A DNA stretch of 64,000 nucleotides from Polaromonas sp. (GCF_010365105.1 NZ_JAAFGZ010000018.1:54455-118454); one strand, 5' to 3'. Positions 36,109-45,160 are shown, counted from the stretch's first letter. Notes: a model not told the origin generated them from the sequence alone. Program-made: numbers and translations.

Positions 36109-36858
36109 ATGAACGCCACCTTTTCAGGTATTCCCTGCGATTCGCCCAAGGCGCCAGCGCGCCTGAGCCGCAATACCGTGATTGCCATGGCCGTGGTGGC
36201 GCTGCATGTCGGCCTGATCTGGGCGTTGCAAAGCGGCCTGATGTTGCGCAAGGCCGAATTGATCGTGCCGGTCGAGGTGCTGGCCGAATTGATCGAATTG
36301 CCCCAGCCCCAGCCCCAGCCCCAGCCCGAACTCGCGCCACCGGCCCCGCCTGCTGCGCCAGTGCGGCCCGTCACGCCTGCGCCGCCCGTGCAGAAAAAAA
36401 CCGTGCCCAAACCGGTCGTCCGGCCACAGGCGCAGCCGCTGGCCATTGCCGACCCGACGCCCTCGCCCAACGCACCGGCAGGCAGCCTGACCCCGGCGCC
36501 CGCGACCACGCCGGCCCCGGTGGCCGAAGCGCCAGCAGGGCCGGCAGCACCGAGCGGTCCACCGGCGGCGGCTTCCGTGCAGCTGCCTTCGAGCAATGCC
36601 GACTACCTCCAAAACCCCAAGCCTGCCTACCCTGCACTCAGCAAGCGCCTGGGCGAGCAGGGCAAGGTCGTGGTCCGGGTGCTGATTGGTGCCGACGGCA
36701 CGCCGAAAAAGGCCGAGCTTCGCCAGTCCAGCGGCTACGAGCGCCTGGACCAGGCTGCGCTGAACACCGTCCTGAAATGGCGTTACGTCCCCGGCAAGCG
36801 CGGCGGCGTGGCCGAGGACATGTGGTTCAACGTGCCGATTAATTTTGTTCTTGAATAG
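36109..36858 (+). CDS. tonB: energy transducer TonB
   Basis: A 249-residue inner-membrane-anchored protein that carries proton-motive energy to outer-membrane receptors. Seen: a cytoplasmic/anchor helix (TVIAMAVVALHVGLIWALQSG, about residues 23-43), a long Pro-rich spacer with QPQPQPQPE and many PAP/APV units, and a C-terminal TonB domain (PAYPALSKRLGEQGKVVVRVLIGADGTPKKAEL, LDQAALNTVLKWRYVPGK). ATG at 36109. It is followed by exbB and exbD, its motor partners, in one operon. Confidence 0.94.
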   Translation: MNATFSGIPCDSPKAPARLSRNTVIAMAVVALHVGLIWALQSGLMLRKAELIVPVEVLAELIELPQPQPQPQPELAPPAPPAAPVRPVTPAPPVQKKTVPKPVVRPQAQPLAIADPTPSPNAPAGSLTPAPATTPAPVAEAPAGPAAPSGPPAAASVQLPSSNADYLQNPKPAYPALSKRLGEQGKVVVRVLIGADGTPKKAELRQSSGYERLDQAALNTVLKWRYVPGKRGGVAEDMWFNVPINFVLE

Positions 36859-36878
36859 TTCTCTGGAGTCGTTAGAAA

Positions 36879-37607
36879 ATGGAAACCCAATTCGGCCTTG
36901 CCCACGTCTGGGCACAAGGCGACATCGTCACCAAAAGCGTGGCTATCTTGCTGCTGCTCATGTCCCTGGCCTCATGGATGGTCATCATCATCAAGGCCCT
37001 CGACGTACGCCGTCTCTCGGCCCAGGCCAAGGCGACCGAAAGCTTCTGGCACAGCGCCGACTTTGCCGATGGCCTGGCCAGGTTCGGCGCTGACCCGGCC
37101 AACCCGTTTCGCGTGCTGGCGCTTGAAGGACGCGAAGCCACGGCTCATGTGCTGCACAAGGACGGCAATGCCAAACCCCAGTTGCATGACGCACTCGACC
37201 TGAGCGAATGGGTCACCCGCAGCCTGCGCAATTCGATTGACGACATCACTGCCCGGATGCAGTCCGGCCTGGCCGTACTGGCCTCGGTGGGTTCCACAGC
37301 GCCGTTTGTCGGCCTGTTCGGCACGGTCTGGGGCATCTACCATGCGTTGCTGGCGATTGGCCTGAATGGCCAGGCGAGCATCGACAAGGTGGCCGGACCG
37401 GTCGGCGAATCCCTCATCATGACCGCGATGGGCCTGGCCGTCGCCATTCCTGCCGTGCTGGGCTACAACGCCCTGGTGCGCGGCAACAAGTCGGTCAGCG
37501 GCAAGCTCAACCGCTTTGCCCATGACCTGCATGCTTATTTCGTGACCGGTGCCAGGGTCAGCGGTCCTGGTGCGGCCAACGTCCTGGCCATGAAAAAAGG
37601 GAGCTGA
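36879..37607 (+). CDS. exbB: TonB-system motor subunit ExbB
   Basis: A 242-residue inner-membrane protein that forms the proton channel with ExbD. Seen: a first helix (SVAILLLLMSLASWMVIIIKA), then a cytoplasmic part, and two further helices around STAPFVGLFGTVWGIYHAL and MGLAVAIPAVLGYNALV; the STAPFVGLFGTVWGI motif with its conserved Thr and Gly residues marks the MotA/TolQ/ExbB family. The ribosome site CTGGAG precedes ATG at 36879. Just 2 bases separate it from exbD. Confidence 0.94.
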   Translation: METQFGLAHVWAQGDIVTKSVAILLLLMSLASWMVIIIKALDVRRLSAQAKATESFWHSADFADGLARFGADPANPFRVLALEGREATAHVLHKDGNAKPQLHDALDLSEWVTRSLRNSIDDITARMQSGLAVLASVGSTAPFVGLFGTVWGIYHALLAIGLNGQASIDKVAGPVGESLIMTAMGLAVAIPAVLGYNALVRGNKSVSGKLNRFAHDLHAYFVTGARVSGPGAANVLAMKKGS

Positions 37608-37609
37608 TC

Positions 37610-38020
37610 ATGGCCTTTGGAACCCAGGACGACACCGACGAAGTGATGAACGAGATCAACATGACGCCGCTCGTGGATGTCATGCTGGTATTGCTGATCA
37701 TCTTCATCATCACCGTGCCCGTCATGAAGCATTCGGTCAACATCGACCTGCCGCGTGCCAGCAATGAGCAGCAACTCATCAAGCCGGAAACGGTCAGGCT
37801 CAGCGTCGATGCCGACGGCAGCTATTACATCAACGACACCAAAATCACCGACGACGAGCTGGCGCCCCGGCTGCAGGCTGCCGCCGCGCTGAATCCGCAG
37901 CCCGACCTGCACATCCGCGGCGACAAGGCGGTGCGCTACGAACGTGTGGCGCAGGCCATGGCGGCGGCGCAACAGGCCGGCCTGCGCAAGATAGGCTTCA
38001 TCACCGAACCGAAGAACTGA
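37610..38020 (+). CDS. exbD: TonB-system motor subunit ExbD
   Basis: A 136-residue bitopic protein. Seen: MNEINMTPLVDVMLVLLIIFIITVPV with the functional Asp at residue 22 or so in the single helix, then a periplasmic domain (SVNIDLPRA, LHIRGDKAVRYERVAQAMAAAQQAGLRKIGFITEP). AAAGGGAG lies before ATG at 37610. It acts with ExbB and TonB. Confidence 0.94.
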   Translation: MAFGTQDDTDEVMNEINMTPLVDVMLVLLIIFIITVPVMKHSVNIDLPRASNEQQLIKPETVRLSVDADGSYYINDTKITDDELAPRLQAAAALNPQPDLHIRGDKAVRYERVAQAMAAAQQAGLRKIGFITEPKN

Positions 38021-38029
38021 GGAGCTTGC

Positions 38030-38245
38030 ATGTACAAAACGCCATCCCACCCGACCAGCACAGACAAGGAACCTACCGCCATGGCACCCGGCAAGGCGTC
38101 AAGTCCCCAGGCCGCCGGCACGCGTTCGGACTGCGTGGACAGCACCGAGTTGTTGCGTGGGCAAAAAACGGTCGAGATCAACCATAACGGCGCAACGTAC
38201 CGCCTGCAGGCCACCCGCCTGGGCAAGCTGATCCTGACCAAGTAG
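38030..38245 (+). CDS. hemP: hemin uptake protein HemP
   Basis: A 71-residue protein whose end LLRGQKTVEINHNGATYRL followed by QATRLGKLILTK is the HemP domain. In other bacteria HemP (HmuP) helps activate haem-receptor genes or haem uptake. GAGGAG precedes ATG at 38030, 10 bases after exbD, so it ends the bfd-tonB-exbBD run. No haem receptor is in this window; the Fiu-like receptor is the only receptor present. Confidence 0.9.
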   Translation: MYKTPSHPTSTDKEPTAMAPGKASSPQAAGTRSDCVDSTELLRGQKTVEINHNGATYRLQATRLGKLILTK

Positions 38246-38408
38246 GCAAGGCCTTCCCTACCTTTTTTTCACTTCACTTCACTTCAACCGTTTCATCGTG
38301 GGACGATCCGGGCGCCCTGCCCCAAGATCGTTTTTGCCAGCCACGGACCTTGCACAGGTCGAATAGCCAGGCTTTTTTTGGACCCTGTAGACGGCGCCTT
38401 CATCACAG

Positions 38409-38450
38409 ACACAAAAAAGCCGACGATCATTGCGTCGGCTTTTTTGTGTC
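38409..38450. terminator. bidirectional terminator after hemP
   Basis: AAAAAAGCCGACG pairs with CGTCGGCTTTTTT around ATCATTG. It lies between hemP and the convergent GlcG/HbpS-like gene and could stop both. The rest of 38246-38482 holds only a short CTTCA-type repetition. Confidence 0.85.
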
Positions 38451-38482
38451 AGGCCTTGGCCTGATCGAAGGTATTGCGTGTT

Positions 38483-38890
38483 TTACAGGCCGATGGCGGC
38501 AATGCCGGCGCGTGCAATCTGCGCATCCTCGGTCGATTTGACGCCACTGACGCCCACTGCACCCAGGCACTGGCCGTCCTTGACAATGGGCACGCCGCCT
38601 TCGAGCATGCCGGCCACGCAGGGCGCGGACAGGAATGCGGGACGGTCGCCGTTGATCATGTCTTCATAGACCTTGCTCTCGCGGCGTCCCATGGCGGCGG
38701 TGTTGGCCTTGGCCGGGGCGATGTGCGCCGACAGCGGCGCGGCACCATCGAGTCGCTGCAGGTGCAGCAAATGGCCGCCGTCATCGACGATGGCGATGGT
38801 CACGGCCCAGTTGTTTTTCAGCGCTTCGGCTTCGGCGGCGGCAGCGATGGCCTTGATGTCGGCGTGTTCTAACAGGGGTTTGGATTTCAT
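38483..38890 (-). CDS. GlcG/HbpS family (DUF336) heme-binding-type protein
   Basis: A 135-residue protein of the GlcG/HbpS fold. Seen: AAAAEAEALKNNWAVTIAIVDDGGHLL near the N-terminus, LDGAAPLSAHIAPAKANTAA, and a C-terminal GGVPIV..QCLGAVGVSGV motif. Known members include haem-binding HbpS of Streptomyces and GlcG of glycolate operons. ATG at 38890 was chosen because the longer frame to 39070 adds unrelated residues. Placement beside the iron genes suggests a haem link, but this is inference. Confidence 0.8.
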   Translation of the reverse strand: MKSKPLLEHADIKAIAAAAEAEALKNNWAVTIAIVDDGGHLLHLQRLDGAAPLSAHIAPAKANTAAMGRRESKVYEDMINGDRPAFLSAPCVAGMLEGGVPIVKDGQCLGAVGVSGVKSTEDAQIARAGIAAIGL

Positions 38891-39096
38891 GGCGATAGGA
38901 TACTTTCCGGATTTTTGTAAAAGGTGTCGAGCATACGCATATTCGGGGAACCCCGGCGGCATCATTGACTCCAACGCAGTCAAAAGAGCCCTTACAAATA
39001 GTAGGAGCTGCACCATGCCGATGATTTGATAAATCCGGCATGGCCCATAAAATGAAGGTATCGCCTGCACACGCGGGTTTTAAAGGAGTTGAAATC

Positions 39097-39789
39097 ATGA
39101 CTGACAACGTACGGACCTTTGGCTACGGCGCAGGCGCGCAGTCGGCCGAGGAGCGCAACAAGGTGATGCGCAACACCTACTGGCTGCTGGCGCTCAGCCT
39201 GCTGCCCACGGTGGCGGGCGCCTGGCTGGGCGTGGCCACGGGCATCACGCAGGCATTGACCGGTGGACTGGGACTGGTGGTGTTCCTGGGCGGTGCATTC
39301 GGCTTCATGTACGCCATTGAAAAGACCAAAAACTCTTCTGCCGGCGTTCCGGTGCTGCTGGGCTTCACCTTCTTCATGGGTTTGATGCTTTCACGCATGA
39401 TCGGCATGATTTTGGGCTTCAGCAATGGCGCGCAGCTGATCATGACGGCCATGGGCGGCACAGCCGGCGTGTTCTTTGTCATGGCTACATTGGCCAGCGT
39501 CATCAAGCGCGACATCTCCGGCATGGGCAAATGGCTGTTTGTCGGCGCCCTGGTGGTGATGGTGGGCTCCATCGTCAACATCTTTGTCGGCTCGACCGCC
39601 GGCATGATGGCGATCTCGGTCGCAGTGATCGGCATCTTCAGCGCCTACATGCTGTATGACCTGAAGCAGATCCTCGACGGCGGCGAGACCAACTACATCA
39701 GCGCCACGCTGCGGCTTTACCTGGACCTGTTCAACGTGTTCCAGGCGCTGCTGGCCCTGCTGGGCATCATGGGCGGCGAACGCGACTGA
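39097..39789 (+). CDS. Bax inhibitor-1/YccA family membrane protein
   Basis: A 230-residue protein with seven predicted helices, of the BI-1/YccA family (FtsH-modulating YccA or calcium-leak YetJ type). Seen: an N-terminal NVRTFGYGAGAQSAEERNKVMRNTYWLL, helices through the middle and a C-terminal AYMLYDLKQILDGGETNYISATLRLYLDLFNVF motif with conserved Asp. AAAGGAG precedes ATG at 39097. A terminator follows. Role here unknown. Confidence 0.92.
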   Translation: MTDNVRTFGYGAGAQSAEERNKVMRNTYWLLALSLLPTVAGAWLGVATGITQALTGGLGLVVFLGGAFGFMYAIEKTKNSSAGVPVLLGFTFFMGLMLSRMIGMILGFSNGAQLIMTAMGGTAGVFFVMATLASVIKRDISGMGKWLFVGALVVMVGSIVNIFVGSTAGMMAISVAVIGIFSAYMLYDLKQILDGGETNYISATLRLYLDLFNVFQALLALLGIMGGERD

Positions 39790-39804
39790 GTTTTTTGCTG
39801 CGCA

Positions 39805-39833
39805 CAAAAAAAGGGCCATCTCGGCCCTTTTTT
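39805..39833. terminator. bidirectional terminator between the YccA-like gene and rlmD
   Basis: AAAAAAAGGGCC pairs with GGCCCTTTTTT around ATCTC. Confidence 0.85.
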
Positions 39834-39850
39834 CATGTCTGCTGCGGCAG

Positions 39851-41317
39851 TCAAGTCTGCACGCGTTCAAACACCGCCATGGACTCGACATGCGCCGTGT
39901 GCGGGAACATGTTGACCACGCCCGCCGCCGTGCAGCGGTAAGCACCGCTTTCGACCAGCACGCCGGCATCGCGCGCCAGCGTGGCCGGATTGCAACTCAC
40001 ATACACGATGCGTACGGGCGGCGTCCAGCCCTCCAGCGCCAGGCTTTGCTGGTGCACGCCGTCATCGCACGGCACGCCGGTCACGATCTGCTGGTGCAGC
40101 GCGGCCAGCGACTTGAACAACTCGAACGCGCCTTCGCGCGGCGGATCGACCAGCCACTTTTCCGCCGCGCCGTCCCGGACCAGCATGGCCGGCGTCATCT
40201 CGAAAAGATTGCGCGCTACGAATTTAATAGCTGCCAGCGCAGGCCGAACGGGCGAAGCAGGCTTGTTTCGCTCATAATTCTCACGTGACCGGGCCACCAG
40301 CACCTCGCTGCCTTCAATGCCGAGCACCTCACGCGCCTTGGTCGCCAGCGGCAATGTGAAATTGCCCAGCCCGCAAAACCAGTCAATCACCCGCTCGGTC
40401 GGCTGCACGTCAAGCAGTCGCAGCGCGCGCGACACCAGCACCTGGTTGATGTGCGGGTTGACCTGCGTGAAATCGGTCGGCTTGAACGGCATGGTGATGC
40501 CGAACTCGGGCAGGCCGTAGTTCAGTTCACGGACCGCCTCGTCAAGCAGCTTCACCGTGTCCAGCCCGCCCGGCTGCAGCCACCACTGCACGCCGGGATG
40601 CGCGTCGGCAAAGGCACGCAGCCGCGCCAGGTCGGCGTCGCTGAGCGGCTCCATGTGGCGCAGCACCATCGCCGTCACGTCATCGCCGCAGGCCAGTTCG
40701 ATCTGCGGAATGGTTTCCCGCGCGTCCATGCTGCTGATCAGCCCGCGCAGCGGCACCAGCATGTCGCTCACATGCTGCGGCAGCACATGGCATTCGCGCA
40801 TGTCGGCCACATAGGCGCTCTTGCGTTCATGAAAACCGACCAGCGCCGTGCCTTTCTTGCGCACGTAGCGCACCGACAGGCGCGCGCGGTAGCGGTAGTG
40901 CCAGGCCGGTCCTTCAATCGGCCGGAGCAGGTTGTCGGCCTTCACCTTGCCGATGAAGCGCAGGTTGTCTTCGAGCACACGCTGCTTGACGGCGACCTGC
41001 GCGCCGATGTGCAGGTGCTGCATCTTGCAGCCGCCGCAGGCGCCGGTGTGCATGCCAAAGTGCGGACAGGCCGGGCGCACGCGCTGGGACGACTCGTGGT
41101 GAACCACCAGCAGCGTGGCTTTTTCAAAGCTGCTTTTCTTGCGGTACACATTGGCCGTCACCTGCTCGAAAGGCAGCGCGCCTTCGATGAACACCACCTT
41201 GCCATCGGCGCGGTGGGCGATGCCCTGGGCTTCGATGTCGAGCGATTCAACGGTCAGCAGGTCAAGTGGATAGTCGGCCGGTGCGGTCAGCGCTTGTTTG
41301 GGAATTTCTTCGGTCAT
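39851..41317 (-). CDS. rlmD: 23S rRNA (uracil-1939-C5)-methyltransferase RlmD
   Basis: SAM-dependent enzyme that methylates U1939 of 23S rRNA, 488 residues. Seen: N-terminal TRAM domain, iron-sulfur cysteines in [22 protein letters not shown] motif [14 protein letters not shown], a NPPR-type loop ([11 protein letters not shown]), and the catalytic CNPATLARD region. ATG at 41317 was preferred over TTG at 41323. A dispersed repeat copy encodes a few extra residues (about 350-368: [17 protein letters not shown]) in the methyltransferase domain. Normally rpoS sits just upstream in related bacteria, but not here. Confidence 0.93.
   Translation of the reverse strand: MTEEIPKQALTAPADYPLDLLTVESLDIEAQGIAHRADGKVVFIEGALPFEQVTANVYRKKSSFEKATLLVVHHESSQRVRPACPHFGMHTGACGGCKMQHLHIGAQVAVKQRVLEDNLRFIGKVKADNLLRPIEGPAWHYRYRARLSVRYVRKKGTALVGFHERKSAYVADMRECHVLPQHVSDMLVPLRGLISSMDARETIPQIELACGDDVTAMVLRHMEPLSDADLARLRAFADAHPGVQWWLQPGGLDTVKLLDEAVRELNYGLPEFGITMPFKPTDFTQVNPHINQVLVSRALRLLDVQPTERVIDWFCGLGNFTLPLATKAREVLGIEGSEVLVARSRENYERNKPASPVRPALAAIKFVARNLFEMTPAMLVRDGAAEKWLVDPPREGAFELFKSLAALHQQIVTGVPCDDGVHQQSLALEGWTPPVRIVYVSCNPATLARDAGVLVESGAYRCTAAGVVNMFPHTAHVESMAVFERVQT
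40214..40270. repeat. dispersed palindromic repeat inside rlmD
   Basis: CGCTACGAATTTAATAGC (40214-40231) and the GC-rich body up to about 40270 match the repeat; they are read in frame in rlmD. Confidence 0.6.
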
Positions 41318-41367
41318 GCCCAATTGTCTCAGGCCGCAGGCGCCCGGCCTTCAAAACGAACACTCAT

Positions 41368-41400
41368 GAAAAAAAGGAGTCCGGCCAGAGCCGCACTCCT
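41368..41400 (-). terminator. terminator of the surE-pcm-nlpD operon
   Basis: On the minus strand AGGAGT pairs with ACTCCT across a 14-base loop, followed by seven T. It lies 22 bases after the nlpD stop, in the place where rpoS would begin in many relatives. Confidence 0.75.
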
Positions 41401-41422
41401 GAAGCGCTACAGCCCCAGCAGC

Positions 41423-42307
41423 TTAGCGCGGCGGCAGGTATTTGGCCGGATCGACCGGCTTGCCCTGGCGGCGGATTTCAAAATGCAGCTTGACCTTGTC
41501 GGCGTCGCTGTTGCCCATTTCGGCGATTTTCTGGCCTCGCTTGACGGTCTGGTCTTCCTTGACCAGCAGCGTCTTGTTGTGCGCGTAAGCGGTCAGGAAG
41601 GTGTTGTTGTGCTTGAGGATGATCAGCTTGCCGTAGCCGCGCAGGCCCTCGCCCGAATACACCACCCGGCCATCGGCCGAGGCCACCACCGGATCGCCGG
41701 ACCTTCCTGAAATGTCCAGCCCCTTGTTCTTGGCTTCGTCAAATCCGGCCACCAGCGTTCCCTGTGCCGGCCAGATCCAGCCCACATCCTCGTCGCTGCC
41801 CGAGGGCGCGGTGGAGCCGTTGGCAGGGACCGAACCCGGCCGGGTGGCGCTGGCGGATGGAGCCGATGCACTGCCCACGCTTCCCGGCACGACGGGCCGG
41901 GTGACCACCGCAACACCTTCGCTGGCAGGAGGCACGACCCGCAGCACCTGTCCAACTTCGATCAGGTTCGGGTTTTCAAGGCTGTTCCAGCGGACAATGT
42001 CGCGCCAGTTCTGGCCATTTTCCAGGCCGATGCGCATCATGGTGTCGCCGGGCTTGACCATGTAGTAGCCCGGTTTCCCGGCGTTCTCGGCCCCGGGCAG
42101 GGGTTTGGCCGCGTCGGCCGGGCGCGTCATGCCGATTCCGCGGTCCTCGACCGGTGCGCTGTTCAGCGTACGGGATCCGCAGCCGACCATCAGCAGGGCT
42201 GCGGCGACGGCGCAGGGCAGCGCCAGGCGCGAAGTCCAGCCAGTGCGCTTGAGGGGTCCAGAGGCAGGAAAGGATTCCATGCGGTACGACCAGATGCTGT
42301 TGCTCAT
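41423..42307 (-). CDS. nlpD: LysM/M23-peptidase lipoprotein NlpD
   Basis: An outer-membrane lipoprotein of about 294 residues that activates cell-wall amidases in division. Seen: a signal with lipobox LLMVGC, a LysM domain (YYMVKPGDTMMRIGLENGQNW), a Ser/Pro/Ala-rich linker, and a C-terminal LytM domain (IWPAQGTLVAGFDEAKNKGLDISGR, GLRGYGKLIILKHNN, LHFEIRRQGKPVDPAKYLP). As usual for NlpD it lacks a full zinc-ligand set, so it is probably not a peptidase itself. The start at 42307 follows AAGGA; ATG at 42280 would give a shorter n-region. Downstream of pcm on the same strand. Confidence 0.9.
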   Translation of the reverse strand: MSNSIWSYRMESFPASGPLKRTGWTSRLALPCAVAAALLMVGCGSRTLNSAPVEDRGIGMTRPADAAKPLPGAENAGKPGYYMVKPGDTMMRIGLENGQNWRDIVRWNSLENPNLIEVGQVLRVVPPASEGVAVVTRPVVPGSVGSASAPSASATRPGSVPANGSTAPSGSDEDVGWIWPAQGTLVAGFDEAKNKGLDISGRSGDPVVASADGRVVYSGEGLRGYGKLIILKHNNTFLTAYAHNKTLLVKEDQTVKRGQKIAEMGNSDADKVKLHFEIRRQGKPVDPAKYLPPR

Positions 42308-42367
42308 TGATTCCTTCATCTTTAACCATTGCCTGATTGACACCGGGCCTGACGTATCAGCCCCGGC

Positions 42368-43222
42368 TCATCCGACTCCTGATTTTAAAGGGACAAAGTG
42401 CACCGCCTCCAGTAAAGTCTGCCGAAATCCCTGTAGCGTCCTGTCGATCACCACCAGCGCCTGGGCGCCGCTGGCATCCTGCAGCGGCGCAACCAGACGT
42501 CCGCCTACGGCGAGTTGCTCGGTCCAGGCCGGCGGAATCGCCTCGCCGCCCGCCGCTGCAATGATGGCAGCGTAGGGCGCGCCCCTGGCAAAGCCGTTCA
42601 TTCCGTCGCCAAACAGCAGGTGCACATTGGCCAGGCGCAGGGTGCGCAGGTTCTCGCGGGCCTTGTCATGCAGGCCGCGCAGGCGCTCCATGCTGTAGAC
42701 CTCGGTTGCCAGGTGGCTGAGCACGGCCGCCTGGTAACCGCAGCCGGTGCCAATTTCCAGCACCCGGCCCAGCTTGCCGCTGGCGTCATGCAGGCCGTGC
42801 TGCAGCAATTCGAGCATGCGCGCCACCACGTTGGGTTTGGAAATGGTCTGGCCCAGGCCGATGGGCAGGCTGGTGTCTTCGTAGGCCATGTCGGCCAGCG
42901 CCGTATCGACAAAATGATGCCGGTGCACGGCCCCCATGGCGGCCAGCACCTGCACATCGACAACGCCCTGCCCGGCCAGGCGGCGAACCATGCGGGCGCG
43001 CACCGCCGAATCAAGCCCCAATCCGCCCGAAGCCCCCGGCTGAAATGCTCTTTTCAGGTCATTCTGGCCTGCACCGCTGGCGGCACGGGCAGCCACCGCT
43101 ACGCTTTTTGCAGCAAATGGATTGCCCTTGTCGGGATTGAGTTGCACCGGAAACGCAGGCCGGGCGCCGGCAGAAGACAGTTTGCCGGCGGAATCGAGGC
43201 TCGGCTTCTGCGGTGTCTTCAT
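42368..43222 (-). CDS. pcm: protein-L-isoaspartate O-methyltransferase
   Basis: Repair enzyme that methylates isoaspartyl residues in aged proteins. Seen: AMGAVHRHHFVDTALADMAYED, SAM motif VLEIGTGCGYQAAVLS, VHLLFGDGMNGFARGAPYAAIIAAAGG, and VAPLQDA. The 284-residue product has an extra N-terminal stretch of about 70 residues, rich in Ala/Gly/Ser, compared with the usual 208-220. Encoded between surE and nlpD on one strand, the usual stationary-phase cluster. Confidence 0.93.
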   Translation of the reverse strand: MKTPQKPSLDSAGKLSSAGARPAFPVQLNPDKGNPFAAKSVAVAARAASGAGQNDLKRAFQPGASGGLGLDSAVRARMVRRLAGQGVVDVQVLAAMGAVHRHHFVDTALADMAYEDTSLPIGLGQTISKPNVVARMLELLQHGLHDASGKLGRVLEIGTGCGYQAAVLSHLATEVYSMERLRGLHDKARENLRTLRLANVHLLFGDGMNGFARGAPYAAIIAAAGGEAIPPAWTEQLAVGGRLVAPLQDASGAQALVVIDRTLQGFRQTLLEAVHFVPLKSGVG

Positions 43223-43235
43223 GTCTCTCCCTTTT

Positions 43236-44021
43236 TCAGTGCTTGTGGCTCAGCTTGGCCGCCGTCTGTGCCCAGTAAGGCAGTCGTTCATGGTCCGTCA
43301 GGTCCACCTGCAGCGGCGTGATGGACACATAGCCCTGCGCGGTGGCATAAAAGTCGGTGCCCTCGCCGGCTTCCTTGGCCTGGCCGGCGCCGCCGATCCA
43401 GTACATGGTCTCGCCGCGCGGGCTGGTCTGCATGATGACACGCTCGGCCGCATGGCGGCGCCCCAGCCGGCACACCTTGAAGCCCTCGACCTGCCCGGCA
43501 GGCAGGTTGGGAATGTTCACATTGAGCAGCCACGGCGGCACGCTCGGCTGCGCGCCCTCGGCCACGGCTTCAAGCGAGGGGATCAGCTGCTGCACCAGGT
43601 TGCGCGCCTGCTGCGCCGCCACGTCGATGTGCGCCCAGCCCTTTTCGGTCTGCGAAAAGGCGATGGCCGGGATGCCGAACAGATAGCCTTCCATGGCCGC
43701 GCCGACAGTGCCGGAATAAATCGTGTCGTCGCCCATGTTGGCGCCGTTGTTGATGCCCGACACCACCAGGTCTGGCCGGTAGCCGAGCAGGCCGGTCAGG
43801 GCAATGTGCACACAGTCGGCGGGCGTGCCGTTGATGTAGCGAAAGCCGTTGGCCGCCGTCTGCACATACATCGGCGTATGCAGGCTCAGGGCGTTGGATT
43901 TGGCGCTGTTGTTGTGTTCGGGGGCAACCACTTCGACATCGGCAATGGTTTTCAGCGCTTCGTAAAGGGCGACGATGCCGCTGGCCTGGTAACCGTCGTC
44001 ATTGCAGATCAGGATTTTCAT
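43236..44021 (-). CDS. surE: 5'/3'-nucleotidase SurE
   Basis: Metal-dependent survival protein phosphatase, 261 residues. Seen: N-terminal ILICNDDGYQASGI with the metal-binding Asp-Asp pair, SGINNGANMGDDTIYSGTVGAAMEG, and the late NVNIPNLP. ATG at 44021; the gene is 13 bases upstream of pcm. Role: hydrolyses nucleoside monophosphates in stress or stationary phase. Confidence 0.95.
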   Translation of the reverse strand: MKILICNDDGYQASGIVALYEALKTIADVEVVAPEHNNSAKSNALSLHTPMYVQTAANGFRYINGTPADCVHIALTGLLGYRPDLVVSGINNGANMGDDTIYSGTVGAAMEGYLFGIPAIAFSQTEKGWAHIDVAAQQARNLVQQLIPSLEAVAEGAQPSVPPWLLNVNIPNLPAGQVEGFKVCRLGRRHAAERVIMQTSPRGETMYWIGGAGQAKEAGEGTDFYATAQGYVSITPLQVDLTDHERLPYWAQTAAKLSHKH

Positions 44022-44179
44022 GCTTTGATTCTACGGTCCCGGTCGTGACAGGCCCTGCGGGTTTCCAGGAAGGCCGCGCCAGCCGGTTTGCCTATGATGA
44101 GGGCTTGACCACCTTCGCCGGGCCCTGCCCCCAAGCAGCGCCCATCCGGCTTTCCCCCTTTATTTCTGGAGACCTGTCC

Positions 44180-45154
44180 ATGCATGCCTGGCTTTGTGAA
44201 AACCCCACCGGCGTTGACGCCTTGCGCTGGACCGAACTGCCCACGCCCGAACCCCGGGCCGGCGAGGTGCTGATCGAGATCAAGGCGGCAAGCCTGAATT
44301 TCCCCGACCTGCTGATCGTGCAGAACAAGTACCAGATGAAGCCGCCCCTGCCTTTCGTGCCGGGCTCGGAATATGCCGGCGTGGTGCAGGCCGTGGGCGA
44401 CGGCGTGACGCAGCTGAAGGTCGGCCAGCATGTCGCCTGCCTGTCGGGCACTGGCGGCTTTGCCACGCACACCATCGCACCAGCCGCGCAGTGCATGCCG
44501 CTGCCTGAAGGTTTTCCGTTTGTCGATGCCGCCGCCTTCATCATGATCTACGCCACCTCGCACCATGCGCTGGCCGACCGGGCGCAACTCAAGCCGGGCG
44601 AAACCGTGCTGGTGCTGGGGGCAGCCGGCGGCGTTGGCACGTCGGCCATCCAGATTGCCAAGGCGCTGGGCGCGCGCGTCATTGCCGCTGCGTCGAGCGA
44701 TGAAAAGTGCGCGCTGTGCCGATCCATTGGCGCCGATGCCACCATCAACTACAGCACGCAGGACCTGCGCGAAGCCCTCAAGCTGCTGACCGGCGGCAAA
44801 GGCCCGGACGTGGTCTATGACCCGGTGGGCGGCGACCTGGCCGAGCCGGCGTTCCGCTCGATTGCCTGGCGCGGCCGCTACCTGGTGGTCGGCTTCGCGG
44901 CAGGCAGCATTCCGGCGCTGCCGCTGAACCTCACGCTGCTCAAGGGTGCGTCCATCGTAGGCGTGTTCTGGGGCGGCTTTGCCAAGAACGAGCCCAAGGC
45001 CAACGCCGCCGCGATGGCCGAGCTGGCCCAGTGGTATGCGCAGGGCAAGATCAAGCCGGTGATCGACGGCACCCTGCCCATGGCCGACCTCAAGGCCGCC
45101 TATGCGCGCATGGGCTCGCGTGCCGTCAAAGGCAAGCTGGTGATGGTGAACTGA
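44180..45154 (+). CDS. NADPH:quinone oxidoreductase family protein (zinc-less MDR)
   Basis: A 324-residue medium-chain reductase. Seen: N-terminal GroES-like part (AASLNFPDLLIVQNKYQMKPPLPFVPGSEYAGVV) with no Cys/His zinc ligands, then the NADPH fold VLVLGAAGGVGTSAIQIAKALGARVIA with motif GAAGGVG. Related to quinone reductases and acyl-CoA reductases of this superfamily; substrate unknown. ATG at 44180 with TCTGGAGA upstream. It ends 6 bases from the convergent acyltransferase gene. Confidence 0.9.
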   Translation: MHAWLCENPTGVDALRWTELPTPEPRAGEVLIEIKAASLNFPDLLIVQNKYQMKPPLPFVPGSEYAGVVQAVGDGVTQLKVGQHVACLSGTGGFATHTIAPAAQCMPLPEGFPFVDAAAFIMIYATSHHALADRAQLKPGETVLVLGAAGGVGTSAIQIAKALGARVIAAASSDEKCALCRSIGADATINYSTQDLREALKLLTGGKGPDVVYDPVGGDLAEPAFRSIAWRGRYLVVGFAAGSIPALPLNLTLLKGASIVGVFWGGFAKNEPKANAAAMAELAQWYAQGKIKPVIDGTLPMADLKAAYARMGSRAVKGKLVMVN

Positions 45155-45160
45155 ACGGCT

